Source: Diabrotica undecimpunctata (Eukaryota; Arthropoda; Insecta; Coleoptera; Chrysomelidae). Taken from it: DNA of 64,000 nt. A program made the position numbers and the translations under genes. The notes beneath the pieces are model-generated. The model did not search any database, was not told the origin of the DNA, and was given only the letters and a program-made list of their open reading frames with translations. Positions 25,168-36,629 of the stretch are shown in pieces. Position 1 is the stretch's first letter. Each line of letters opens with the position of its first letter. The stretch covers positions 108,522,731 through 108,586,730 of the forward strand of contig NC_092806.1 in assembly GCF_040954645.1 (NCBI RefSeq), read 5' to 3'.

Positions 25168-26008
25168 AATGAACAGCAAAAGAAATAAACCACAACACGG
25201 TAACTCATCCGACCAGGAGGAAGCCTTCAAAAGAAGCAAAGCTACGTTAAGAACACCTCCAAAGGATTACATAAAAAATCGCGAAATGGACGAACTAAAG
25301 AAACTACTAAAAGAAAAAAAAAGGAGATCAGAAGATATATAAAATAAGTTAAAGAAGAGATAAAACAAAATAATGAAGAAATAAAAATCATAAAACTGGA
25401 AATAGAAAGGGTGAAGGAACAATGGACAAAAGAAGAACTGAAAAGAGAAAACGAACTAACCAAAACCGATAACAAAAAGATAACGGAAGAATTAAATTAT
25501 CTAAAACGCTCATTGGAAAGATTAGACAAAGTAAAAAGAAAAAAGAATATAATCATTAATGGAGCAATAATAAACTCTGAAGACCCAAAAACATTGAAAG
25601 AAGGAATGACTACTATGTTAGCAAATCATCTTGAAGTCAAAACTAATATACATATATAAAAGAGCACTAAAAATAGGCACAAAAACATGCTTAATTGAAC
25701 TAGAAAGCGAAGAAGAAAAAACAACAACCCTAAGAAACAAATACAAACTTAAGAATGTGAAGACCGAAAAAATATGGATTGCAGAGGATCTCACAAAAGG
25801 AGAGAGAGAGAAAATGAAAGCTTTAAGAGATAAAGCAAGAGAAATGAGGGAAAATGGAAAAATGATCAAAATTGGATACAATAAAATCACAGTAGACGGC
25901 AAGGAATGGAGATGGTGCTATAAAGAAGAAAAAGTAGTGGAAATAGCGAGTTCAAAAAACTACCAGAGCAACATAAAAAGAACCAAGGAGAGGTCAAGCA
26001 ACGAATAG
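25168..26008 (+). pseudogene. ORF1 of the 24.6 kb LINE, coiled coil plus L1-ORF1-like RNA-binding region
   Basis: From ATG 25168 (MNSKRNKPQHGNSSDQEEAF) the frame breaks after KKRRSEDI. A Lys/Glu coiled coil follows in another frame (25378-25659, RENELTKTDNKKITEELNYL), with VKRKKNIIINGA resembling the start of the L1 ORF1p RRM. A third frame (25631-26008) continues WIAEDLTKGEREKMKALRDK and KITVDGKEWRW, like the L1 ORF1p C-terminal domain. ORF1p of this type is a trimeric nucleic-acid chaperone. Confidence 0.7.
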
Positions 26009-26115
26009 AGAAAGAAGAATTACAAAATAAACCGGACAATGATGATAAATGTTTAGTTTTAAGTAGTAATAGGAATAGGATTAGAAATGTAAATGATAAG
26101 TATCTCATTAGAAAT

Positions 26116-27307
26116 ATGACTTGTAATAGAAATATGGGTATTAGGCATACTAACAGTAGTGATAATATTATAATTAGGGGGAATATCAAAAATGGGCATA
26201 GCATTAGTAATGAAGGTAGAGACAAATTAAATATTAGCATTAAAAATAAAAACGGTAATAAAATAAATAACGGATATAATGTTAATACAAAAATCAGGGA
26301 GCATGAAATCAACGTTAACACCAATAATCGAGAAGAACAATATAGTAATAAGGAAATACATCTTAACAAGACAAATCATATAGGAATAGCGACATGGAAT
26401 GTGACATCTCTGACCGGCAAGGAAATAGAAGCTACGGAAAAAATGGAAAAAATGACGGTACAAATAATGGGAATAAGCGAGACAAAAAAGATAGGGAAAG
26501 GACACATCAATATCAATGAGAAATATAGACCATATTATTCCGGAGTACCACAGGGTCACAGAGCAAAAGAAGGAGTCGGTATAATAGTGAATAAAAGAAT
26601 ATAAAAGAATAGAATCAAGAATAACAAACTACGAAGCAGTATCATCTAGAATAATCACAGCCCAAATGGAACTGAAAGACAAGATAGGAATTATACAAAT
26701 ATACGGACCAACAGAAGGTAATGAAGAAAATATAATGATAGAATTCTACAACAAACTCCAAAACGCATTAGACAAATTAAAAGAGACAAGAGAAAAAATA
26801 ATAATCTTAGGCGATTGGAATTCAAGAGTAGGTAGGGACATTAACAGGGGAGTAGGATGCATTGGACAATATGGGGAAGAAACATTAAATAGAAATGGAA
26901 TTAAAATGCTGGAATTCTGCCAAACCAATGACCTGATAATAGAAAACACATTCACTGAACAAACCATTAACGACAAATATACATTTGTGGCTCAAGAGAG
27001 AAATATGAAAAGCTTAATCGACTATATAGTCTATACGAGAAACCTAGAACAAAATATAAAAAACATCTTAACGGAAAAGGAATCCGAACTCTCTACACAA
27101 CACAGGATGGTCACTGCAAAACTGGAGGATGAAAAAATGGAGGAAGTGGAAAGAAAAGAATACAAGAAAGTAAATGTAAACAAACTAAAGATAAAAAGTG
27201 TGCGAGAATTTTACACGGAGGAAACTAACAAAAGACTAAGACAAATAGAGTGCCAAAAAGAAACATGGACAATGAAAAAAGATGGATTACATACAGTGAA
27301 GTATTAA
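26116..27307 (+). pseudogene. AP endonuclease domain of the 24.6 kb LINE ORF2
   Basis: Asn-rich N-terminal tail, then IGIATWNVTSL, MGISETKKIG (catalytic Glu), and after a frame change at 26605-26665 IGIIQIYGPTEG, IIILGDWNSRVG (Asp/Asn pair) and TQHRMVTAKL. This is the APE fold of LINE ORF2. The Asn-rich extension before the domain (26116-26370) is unusual and may be ORF1-ORF2 spacer read through. The frame ends at 27307 by a further shift. Confidence 0.82.
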
Positions 27308-29240
27308 AGACAACAGCAACTGAAGTGTGTAGAATCAAAAAATATAATAAACAGTTGAAAAAGACAAGATGGTGGAATAAAGAAGTGAAGACAGAAATAA
27401 AAAAGAAGAAAATAGCATGAAAAAAAATACATCGAAACGGGATTAGAAGAAGATAAAGAAAAATACTATGAGCAGAGACGATTGGCAAAAAAGACAGTCA
27501 CACAAGCAAAAGCAAAAACATGGAAAGAATTTGGAGAAGAACTTCAGGAAGAATATATAACAAATAATAGAAACTTTTGGACGATAATACGACACATAAG
27601 GCAGGGAAAACGAAAGGAAATAAACGCAGTAAGAGATACTTCAAACCAAATACAAATAAGCCCAGAACAAATATCTAGGGTATGGAAAGAATATTATGAG
27701 ACAAAATTTGATACCGAAGTGATAAAGGAAGACAATATAATCAATGAAGGCGAAGAAAACACAGAGCCAGAGCAAATAAGTAGAGAAGGAGTAATAGAAG
27801 GATTATCAAATATAAAAATAGGCAAGGCAGGTGGAGTTGATGAAATTGAACCGGAAATAATAAAATACATGGAAGAAGAAGGAATAAACTGGCTATGGAA
27901 AATATATAAAGAGGCGTGGGAAAAACAAACAATACCTAAAGACTGGCAGAACAATATCATCGTGCCAATATACAAAAAAGGAGAACATGTAAACTGTGAC
28001 AACTATAGAGCAATATGTCTGTCATCGGTATGCTTTAAAATATATACGAAAATAATAGAGAAGAGACTGAGACAAGAAGTAGAAATGGTATTGGGAGAAG
28101 AACAAACGGCATTTAGACCGGGAAGACAGACAAATGACAACATATATATCATTAGAAACCTAATAGAAAGCATAGAGACGGGGGAAAACTAGTATTAGCA
28201 TTCATAGACCTAAGAGCAGCATTTGACACGATAGAAAGACATATTATAGGGAAATGCTTGAGCAAAATAAAGGTACCTAATACATTGATAAAAATTATAG
28301 AAAGTACTTACAAAGAGGTAAAAGGAAGGGTACAAATAACAGGGGAAAGATCGGAAGCATTTAATTGGAAGAGAGGTATTAAACAAGGAGATAGTCTCAG
28401 CCCTTTGCTATTCATAATAGTAATGAACGAATTGATAAGAAACACTAGAGTCAGAACCAATCAACTACAGACAATAATAGGTTACCGCAGATTACAACCG
28501 GTAACAATAGAGTCCTTAATGTATGCAGATGACATAGTACTAATAGCAGATTCCGAGAATAAAATGTAACTAATGGATATATGGGTAGAACAAATAGAAG
28601 AACTAAAAATGGAGATAAACGAGGAAAAAAGTAAGATAATGATAATCAGCAGCAAAGGAGATAAGGAAGATAATCAAATAAAGATAAAATGTAAAAACTC
28701 AGAATTGGAAATAGTAACAACTTACGAATACCTGGGAAATATAATAACTAATGACGAAAAAATAGATTGGGAAATAACAAAGAGCAAAGAAATTAAACAA
28801 GTTATATTATGCGTTAGCTCCAATATAACACAATAGTGATACCGACTATGCTCTATGCTAGTGAAAACTGGACAATTCTGGTAAAACATAAGAGCAGGAT
28901 AAACGCAATGGAGATGAGACATCTAAGAAGAATAGTTGGAAACACAAAATGGGATAGATTAAGCAACGAGACTATTAGGAGAATGGCCAACCAGGAACCG
29001 ATAATGAACAAAATAGCAAAGAGACAAATTAACTGGTATGGGCATCTGATGAGGATGCAATCCAATAGAATAACAAGAAAAATTTATAAAGCAAAAACAT
29101 CGGAAAAAGAAAAAGAGGCAGACCAAGAAAAAAATGGATACAGCAAGTAGTAGAGGCGTGAAAACTTAAACAAAAATCACTCGAGGAATTGAAAATAATG
29201 GCAAGAAACAGAAAAGAATGCAAGAGGTGGGTAAATGGAA
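27308..29240 (+). pseudogene. Reverse transcriptase and C-terminal region of the 24.6 kb LINE ORF2
   Basis: Linker RWITYSEVLKTTATEVC (frame-shifted, with a TGA where TGG is expected near 27419), then 27482-28192 (KAGGVDEIEPEI, WQNNIIVPIYKKGEHVNCDN), 28258-28569 (GIKQGDSLSPLLF, intact catalytic LMYADDIVLIAD), 28573-28836 (TYEYLGNIITND) and 28836-29150 (NWTILVKHKSRIN, WYGHLMRMQSNRIT). Breaks at about 28190 (1 nt), 28567 (TAA) and 28800-28836. The last frame is near-identical to 13207-13608. Confidence 0.88.
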
Positions 29241-29286
29241 ATTAAAATAGCTAGCCCAAATCCGACACCCTGATAGGGTAAAAGGA

Positions 29287-29313
29287 AGGGGAGAAAGAAA
29301 GAGAAAGAAAGAA
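29287..29313 (+). repeat. GAAA-type 3' tail of the LINE
   Basis: A run of GGAGAAAGAAAGAGAAAGAA units directly after the 3' UTR; the inverted copy at 13147-13164 has the same tail. Confidence 0.8.
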
Positions 29314-30426
29314 TCAATAGTTTTTATTACGTTATAAAATATTTCCTATAAGGAAATTCAAAAATGTTGTTCGATGCATTAAAACTTCTAAAATTTTGCT
29401 GCGCTTTTATTTTTGTTCTCTAAAATTTAATTTTCTTATCAATCTAACGTTGGGACAACTGATATGGAAAGGGGTTCGTAGATAAAGATAAACGAAATGT
29501 CGCGTTATCGATCGATAACGCGACAGTTGAAGTGACAATCTGCGATGGAGGTATTGTTCCACTAATGGACAAGCCGAATTCCTTGTACCGAGAAATAAAA
29601 AGAAAAAAGGGTATCTTAAACCATTTTTTGGAGTAACACAAAAAATAAAAAAATTGTTCGAAAGTAAAAAAAAATATATTTTTGAAATTTGTTTCAAAAA
29701 AATTTGTTTAAACAAATTTTAATCACTTTTTTTATTATCTTCTACTTGGTTCTTGCGAATGTGATTATGAAAACCAATCTCATGCGATTTTTTTCTAAAA
29801 AAAGCCGAATTTTTCGCTTTGGAAAAAATTTTATCCGTCTACGGATGAAAAATTATATGTTGAAATTGATTCACTATGTATTTTGTAGTTTAAACAGAAT
29901 GGTTTATTCCATAATTAAACACAATTAAATAAAATATGAATATAAGTTAAGTAATATTCAATAAAACAATCTAAATCTAAAGTTTACATTATATCATTTT
30001 GGTCGTTTTTATTAGTTTCTCTCATGAATTAATTGGATCTAAATCAGAGCATAGTTCAAAACTTTACACACACATGCAGAAAATGTATTTTGAGTATTTG
30101 TATTTCAAATTGCACCGATATGTACGCAATTTAGCAGTTACTGCCTATTATCTAAATTCCACCTGGAAATCTACATCGAATTTAAGAATTTAGCAATGAA
30201 TTATTAGTTGAATATTTTGTATCTATGAATTTAAAACTTGATGTTATTATCAGCATACAAAATCATTGACGGAAAACAACAAGAACTCAGAAAGCGATAA
30301 AAAAGTTTTTAAGTAATATAATTATTGTAAAAATAAACTATGTGTGAAATAACTAAGTGGATATTACTTTTGGTTTTAGTTTGGGTAATGTTACTCTGAT
30401 ATTATGATATTATATAATAATATGTA

Positions 30427-30428
<2 letters not shown>
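29314..30428. other. AT-rich region with a perfect palindrome
   Basis: No coding signal. It contains the 28-bp palindrome at 29498-29525 and the motif ATTTCCTATAAGGAAAT (29340-29356), whose near-copy ATTTCCTATGAGGAAAT is at about 52120. Confidence 0.5.
29498..29525. repeat. Perfect 28-bp palindrome with CGATA motifs
   Basis: Each half reads TGTCGCGTTATCGA followed by its exact reverse complement, with no spacer. The centre TTATCGATCGATAA contains overlapping TATCGAT/CGATA words like insect DREF and BEAF-32 sites; any such binding here is only a guess. Confidence 0.9.

Positions 30429-30485
<57 letters not shown>
30429..30485. repeat. (AT)n microsatellite
   Basis: About 57 bp of pure TA repeat. 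Confidence 0.97.
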
Positions 30486-30487
<2 letters not shown>

Positions 30488-30824
30488 AATATGTAGTTGC
30501 ACATGTATTGTTGCCAAATTATTAAAATATGTGACATGGATATGCACTATGAATTTTGCATATAATCTAGTCTATATCTACATAAGTAACAATCCTTCGC
30601 CAATTAGGGCTCTGCGCTCTCAAAAATAATTGGTTCTAACCTTTTTATATAAATTCTAATCTTTTTTAGGCCCAAAAACCTAAGACTTGCCCGTCAAATT
30701 TTGGCGCCATGCAGCAATTTGTATACTTCTGAGATATGTATAAAGACGTGTTTGAAAAAATGACGCATATAAAACAAAACGATTTTTGACTTCTCATTAA
30801 ACAATATTATTTAAAAAAGAAAAC
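30486..30824. other. AT-rich spacer left of the mariner relic
   Basis: May include the mariner 5' end, but no inverted repeat was identified. Confidence 0.4.
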
Positions 30825-32290
30825 GGAGAAGGAAACAAAAGAAAAGATAAATAAATATTATGAGACTAACTCTTCTTCAGACAACACTGTCACATTTTGG
30901 TTCAGTGAATTTCGTATTGGCCGTATATCTACATAAGATAAACCACATACTGGACGGCACTCCGATGCAGTTACTTCGGAAAATGTGAAGACAATATATG
31001 AAATGGTTTTAGTTGCTTATGAAGTGAAGCTGTATTAATTGGAAAATGCAATAGTAATTATCAAAAAAGTACACTAGTCATATTTTGAACTAAGTTTTTT
31101 GAATACATTTGAAAATATCCTGTCGATAGTTGCCGCCTTTTCTGAACACTAACCAAAAACATGATCATGGGACATTTCACAGCAGTATTTGGACATTATC
31201 AATCGCAGCTGGTCAGACTTTTGGTGCCGATTGTTAACTGTTAATAAAACCTGTATTCCCTATTAGGCTACTACATACTAGAGAATAGAAAGAATGCACG
31301 GCAGTGGACTGAAGACTGTAAAATTGCTCCTAAGCGGCTAACGGCCGGTTTCCGAAACGTTATTCAAATCTCCAATCATGTAATCAAGTATCAAATTTGA
31401 TCAATTGTTAACAAGCGACAGGTTTCCGAAACGAAAATTATGGTAAAATTACGTGATCACCGATTATAGATTATTTGACATACGATTTTACATGGAAACA
31501 GTAGAATCGATTGTAATCGTTCATTATTTCTATACGAATTGTTCTTTATCTTGTTCTAAATTAAGAAAGTAATGTTGCTGTTTCACTTTACCATCATTCT
31601 TGTTTATGTGTAATCTGCATTCTGAAAATCAACAAACAAACATAACCTAACTAACTAATAATTTTGTGTCGTTCGTTAATGTTTACCAATTTGTCATTTA
31701 TCATCTTTAATTCTTAAAATGAACCTTTGTAACAATATTTTTGGGTTCTTTCTAAACAACAAATAAAACACCTTAGGTTTATGTATCTTACAACGTAACC
31801 AAAGATTTTATTTTATTTACTTACAACCATTGGTACATAACCAAAGATTATAAGATTAATCGTCCAAAAATCTCAGATTACCTGACAAGCTAGTATGACA
31901 GAAGTTTGACATAGATAAAACGATAATTAGCGTTTCAGAAACCCAAAATACTTCTGACAGGCTGTTAATCATAGATTATTTGCTTGTTATATTAGTTAAT
32001 GTGTGTTATGTGATTGAAGTTTGATCGATGTTTCTGCAACTCAAAATGCATTTAATCGACTGTTAACAGTAGATTACCTAATTTTGATAATGATCAGCCT
32101 TTCGGAAACCGGCTGTAAGGGTCACTCAATGACTCGGAAAGGTTATGGCCACTATATTTTAGAATTACAAAGTCATAATTTTCATTGACTAGATTAAAAA
32201 AGGTAAAACAACCAATAGTCAATGTTACTGTGCACTATCAGATAAATTGAAGCAGAAACTCAGTGGCTCATACCAGCGTTATGAAAACAA
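30825..32290 (+). pseudogene. Mariner-family transposase relic, split by a MITE
   Basis: Broken plus-strand reading gives KYYETNSSSDNTVTFWFSEF and RIGRIST, then GRHSDAVTSENVKTIYEMV, the N-terminal helix-turn-helix of mariner transposases. Next come WCRLLTVNKT (WVPRLLT-like) and QWTEDCKIAPKRL. After the MITE the relic resumes with DSERLWPLYFRI (VMATIFWD-like) and LKKVKQPI. Many stops, and the first catalytic Asp is not readable. Removing the 774-bp MITE and one TAA restores continuity. Confidence 0.75.
31342..32115. mobile_element. Harbinger-like MITE (774 bp) in the mariner relic
   Basis: Terminal inverted repeats CGGCCGGTTTCCGAAA (left) and, inverted, CAGCCGGTTTCCGAAA (right) differ by one base and are flanked by the trinucleotide TAA at 31339-31341 and 32116-32118. 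A TWA 3-bp duplication is typical of PIF/Harbinger. No coding capacity. The terminal word GGTTTCCGAAACG is repeated inside at about 31430, and TTTGATC/GTTAAC subterminal words recur at both ends. Confidence 0.75.
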
Positions 32291-33299
32291 AAATTTATAA
32301 GTTAAGCTTCTAATTGCTTTCTTAGCTAGTTTTTTCTTTTGATTTGGTCCCTGAATTGCCAAACAAAATAACAATCAAATATTTATACGACCAAATTCAA
32401 AATCAAAAACTTTTAATTCAGTAGTATTTATCTATTCTCTATCTCCCTATAAGTTTACGACTATAATGGCAATTTCGTCTCTGTTTTGTGGTATATATGT
32501 AATAAACTAGTTTCCATAGTGTTTGCCTGCTCCCTTAGATTACTTTACCACGATTTTTTTTGCATTCAAGCTAAGATTGCTTTATTTTTTTAAGTAAAGT
32601 TTGTATCTGTTTATATTTTTGTGTCTGAGGTGGCTGTTTATTTTTGCATAGGTCTTTCTTCTAATTTATCTGATTCTTACCATTCGTCTACTAAGCCATA
32701 CTTTAAAAACTAGTATGTTTTTCTATATATCTATGTTTCAAAGTACCTCCTTCATATATTTGGAAAAGAAGAGATCAAACGTAACATTTTATTGTTCGGA
32801 GTCGTCTAAGTCTAGTTAATTTTATCTGGCAGTTATCGCAAAGTGATTACCCCCTTGCTACCTTTTTGAATTTCTCTTCTATTTATTTTTTTTTAATGGT
32901 CTTATTAGGAGATTTCTTCCCTTCCTTATTTTGACATTTGATTTAGACAAATAATCCATCCACTCTACAGATGGTTTTCGAATTCTGTCACCACCACGAT
33001 CTCACTCGCATAACGTATATTAATAATAACAATTCCATTGATATTGGTTCCCTCTATCCTTTTTTCCAGTGATGAATTTATAATATATTCTGCCTTTATA
33101 TTGGAAAAAAATTATATCGAGACTGCAAATTGAGCGAACGATTAAATGTTTCCTTATCACCGTGCAACCGGTTCTCGAATTGAACAGACATGAAGTGATC
33201 AAACAGCAATTAATTAAAAATAGACTTGAAAACAATAAACTCGTAAAATTTTTGTAAATTTAACAATACTTAACTAATTTATTTATAATATTTTTAACG
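32291..33299. other. AT-rich region, nothing recognised
   Basis: Short frames only. Confidence 0.5.
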
Positions 33300-34023
33300 T
33301 AGAACAGACTAGGATTTGACAACTATATAGTTAGCCAACAAATGCAAAATGTAAACAGCCAGCTAATGCTAATCCAATATCCATCAAACCAAACAAATTG
33401 GTACTAATGTAGGTATCAAATAGCGCACTGGGTCAACCATAAATCAACAATATACAGGGTAATCCACAAATATCCCCCCAAACACCAGGTATGTACAATA
33501 TACAAATGAACCAACCCACAACATCTTCCACCAATACTATATTTTCCTCAAATCAAGAACAATATATAAATAAATAAAAATGCACCACTGAACACCAATA
33601 TAAATAACAGAAATCGCCAGCAATACTACAGAATATCAGCAACAAGCCTTGACGAACCATAAACTGCAAATGGGTCAACAAAAATCTCGTGGCAAGTAGT
33701 AATATCAAATGCAGGAAAATCAGATCAAATGTGGAAACTGGCAAAGAAGATAAAACCATTAGACTTTTGAACAAATATAATACCCTAACGGATACCCAAG
33801 AAAATGAAACTAATTATAACGAAACAGCGTCAAGAAAACCTGAACCACCACCAATATTTGTTTACGGTGCAAGTGGCTTCCCAGAAATGAGAAAAAAATT
33901 TACAAAAGGAGCTGAAGCTGAACAAAACGAAACCAGGACCATGGCAAATATATAGTCAAAATAAATTATATCGTGAAAGGAAATGAAAAAGACAGTCAAG
34001 ATTTGATTTCACGTACAAAGCGT

Positions 34024-34084
34024 CTATGTATCTGTTTATATGTATTTCGCCTTAATAAGGCTCATCAGAACAGATATTCATAGG
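34024..34084 (-). ncRNA. Hammerhead ribozyme candidate, canonical core
   Basis: Minus strand 5' to 3': stem I strand TATCTGTT (34076-34069), CTGATGA (34068-34062), stem II GCCTT-ATT-AAGGC, GAAA (34048-34045), short stem III ATACATAT, H17 = A at 34037, then AACAGATA (34036-34029), which pairs perfectly with the first stem I strand (8 bp, extendable). All invariant core bases are present. Stem III is only 3 bp as a hairpin or an imperfect self-dimer, as in the small hammerheads of Penelope-like elements. Confidence 0.8.
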
Positions 34085-34442
34085 CGTTCTCAACGTGAAA
34101 AATAAATATTTCCTGTCTTTAAAAAGCAACACTAAAATGGCTTCGAAACGAACGCAATAGCGACATCTGATAATAAATCCGTAAAATAGTTTCGAAACAC
34201 AATTCAGATTTCTGCCTTAATCTGAGCCTTCTAAAAATTGCAAGGCAAAGCAGACGTTGATAAAGATGTTAATAGAGACATGGGGAATCTAAAATTTGCA
34301 TTCCACGACATGTCTTCTCAACTAAGCAGAAATCATTAGCGAATTGGTTTCTTGTAATCATACAGAGTAGATCCGAATAAAATGAAAAAGACAGTCAAGA
34401 TTTGATTTCACGTACAAAGCGTCTACATTTTTATACGTGTTT

Positions 34443-34490
34443 ATATATTTCTGATGAGCCTTATTAAGGCGAAATACGTATAAACAGATA
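34443..34490 (+). ncRNA. Second hammerhead copy, stem I decayed
   Basis: Inverted copy of the 34.05 kb motif: CTGATGA (34451-34457), GCCTTATTAAGGC, GAAA (34471-34474), perfect palindromic stem III ATACGTAT (34474-34481), H17 = A. Upstream bases pair with the downstream strand for only 2 bp, so this copy is probably inactive or relies on other contacts. Confidence 0.65.
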
Positions 34491-35560
34491 CATAGACGCT
34501 TTGTACGTGAAATCAAATCTTGACTGTCTTTTTTATTTTATGTGGATCTACTCTGTATGAGTACAAGAAACCAATTCGCTAATGATTTCTGCTTAGTTGA
34601 GGAGACATGTCGTGGAATGCAAATTTTAGATTCCCCATGTCTATATTAACATCTTTATCAACGTCTGCTTTGCCTTGCAATTTTTAGAAGGCTTAGATTA
34701 AGGCAGAAATCTGAATTGTGTTTCGAAACTATTTTACGGATTTAAATTATATCGATTCAGAAATATGCAGAAAATTATTAAGATATATGAGAGAGTAACG
34801 TTATTTATTACACATATCAGCCAAAGGAAGAAAGAACCTACAGAGTCGTAATTAAGTATGTTGGCCATTCACATCGATCAGAAGATATCAAACAAAAACT
34901 GACAAAACTGAATCATAAAGTAAGAAACATCATTAATGCTAAACATATGATTACAGAAGATCCCGTAAATATGTTCTTTGCTGACCTAACATCATCAGAT
35001 AACAAAAATATTTATATAATTCAGAAATTAAAACACTGCAATATCCACATTGAACCACCCACAAAAAACCAAAAATATCATCCAATGTATGAAATGCCAA
35101 CTCTATGGCGATTCTAAAACATATTGCAATCGACGATATGTATTTATAAAATGTAAAGGCCAGCACAAAACAGAAAACTGTAAAAAGAAAAGGAACACAC
35201 CAGCCAAATGTGCTTTATGAGGGGGAGATAACTTAGCTAATTATTATAAAGATGCGAATATTCGTAATTTTAAAAGCGTAATTTAACTAGAAATAATAAA
35301 AGCAAAAAAACTACGTACAATAATCAACAAAATGTATGTCGTAAGCGCGTAACAGAAACTTTATACCTTATACAGTAAGACCAACTTTAAGCTATGCTAA
35401 TGTAGTAAATATTAGACAACCTCGCTCCTTAAGATAAACAAGATTTAAACTCTATTCTTATCAAGTTTTTGGAAGAACTCAAAAACATGTTTAATCAAAT
35501 CTTGCAGCAAAACAGCATCGTAATAAACATGCTAACCAAACTCGTATGCAACTAAAATTT

Positions 35561-36625
35561 CTTCTAAGAATAGCTTAATAGAATGCCAATGGCCTTCTAA
35601 ATCATAAGGTAAGACGAGGTAATAATATGTCTACATAAAAATCTAATAGATATATTAATAATAAGTGAGATTCATTTTACAGACAAATAGTATTTTAAAA
35701 TACTGCATCCAGACAAGACTGCCCATAGAGGTACAGCAATCTTAATCAAATAACCAATTAAACATTTTTCATAATGCAAAGTTATGTAAAATATCGCATC
35801 CAAGCTACAGTAATTAAATTGTGCTTATTACCTTACGAAATAACAATTGCAGCAGTATATTGCCCACAAAGAACAATATTAAAAACAGATTTTGAATTCT
35901 TCTTCAATACGCTAGGCACAAAATATATCGCAGCTGGTAACTTTAATAGTAAACATAATGACAGCGTATCAAGGTGAATAACAAAAGAGGGAAGAGAACT
36001 AAAATATGCTAGATAAAATCTTAAATTAAACTAAAGACTAAAAAGCCCTCCAGAAAGAAAGCGGCTACAAATACCCTTATCATATTAATGCAAAACGCTG
36101 CAAAGGAAGCAACACCAAACGATGCAGTTAAAAATAAAATCGAGGATCAAATAAATATTCCACTAGAAATTAAAAAACTTATGCCCAAAAAAAGAAGAGC
36201 AAGAGCCAAACGGCAATAAAGTTGAAATCTAGCGAATAAAATATTTTACTATCATTTAAGTAATAAACTAAAAATACAACTAATAATTACTAAAAAAAAG
36301 AGAAGAATCAATTAAAAAATACGTAACACAACTTAATAGATACAACCATTTAATATGGAAACCAATCAAATCATCCTTGAAACCTAAAAAAATATGGCCA
36401 CTAATACAAAAAACCACGGACTCACAGAACCAATGGGCAAGAAGCGATAAATAAAAATAAGAAATATTTGCTGAAAATTTAGCAACAGCATTTCAACCAC
36501 ACAACAATGAAGATCAAGAAATTACTAATTATTTAAATTCAGAACAATCATCAACCATCAGTTAACCACAGTAAATCCAAGAAGAATAACAACGCCAAAA
36601 GAACTTTAAGAAGAAATCTAGAGTA
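35561..36625 (+). pseudogene. Jockey ORF2 endonuclease and linker
   Basis: 35774-35977 is the clearest piece: YRIQATVIKLCLLPYEITIAAVYCPQ, then FFFNTLGTKYIAAGNFNSKH, where GDFN reads GNFN. Further on, MPKKRRARAKRQ, KKYVTQLNRYNHLIWK, KIWPLIQKTTD and ATAFQPHNNEDQEI match the Jockey endonuclease-RT linker. Numerous stops. The relic ends abruptly at about 36625, where a transposase relic begins. Confidence 0.75.
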
Positions 36626-36629
36626 TATA

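Larger units (their letters stand above)
24600..29313 (+). mobile_element. Long LINE with L1-like ORF1 and APE-type ORF2, multiply frame-shifted
   Basis: 5' UTR candidate from about 24600, ORF1 25168-26008, ORF2 26116-29240, then a 3' UTR and a (GAAA)n-like tail at 29287-29313. The tail and 3' UTR also occur at 13135-13230 in inverted orientation, which fixes the 3' end. The 5' end is an estimate. About six indels or stops make this copy inactive. Clade left open: APE endonuclease, no RNase H. Confidence 0.82.
33974..34742. mobile_element. Retrozyme-like foldback insertion with hammerhead motifs, 12-bp TSD
   Basis: Flanked by direct repeats TAAATTATATCG at 33962-33973 and 34743-34754, inside Jockey ORF1. 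Structure: one unit of about 399 bp (from 33981), the start of a second tandem unit (from 34380), then a snap-back into an inverted copy. The arms 34175-34440 and 34475-34742 pair over about 260 bp. Hammerhead cores lie at 34024-34084 (minus) and 34443-34490 (plus). No ORF. The duplication length argues for target-primed retrotransposition, perhaps by Penelope or LINE machinery (inference). Confidence 0.82.
33460..35560 (+). pseudogene. Jockey ORF1 (gag-like), interrupted by 33974-34742
   Basis: A Gln/Asn-rich N-terminus (33460-33700) is followed by NKYNTLTDTQENE, PPPIFVYGASGFPEMRKKF and EQNETRTMAN. After the insertion the reading resumes with VKINYIDSEICRKLLRYMRE, YTYQPKEERTYRVVIKYV, KLNHKVRNIINAKH and PVNMFFADL, the PRE_C2HC-type region of Jockey ORF1. 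Zinc-knuckle remnants follow (KCKGQHKTENC, PAKCAL). Excising the insertion plus one 12-bp duplication restores the frame across the junction exactly. Confidence 0.8.

Noticed and set aside
25242..27488. Minus-strand Leu/Phe-rich ORFs across the LINE
   Set aside because: Antisense of Lys/Glu-rich ORF1 and ORF2; not membrane proteins.
29407..30193. Short ORFs on both strands
   Set aside because: No homology signal and no start context; AT-rich chance frames.
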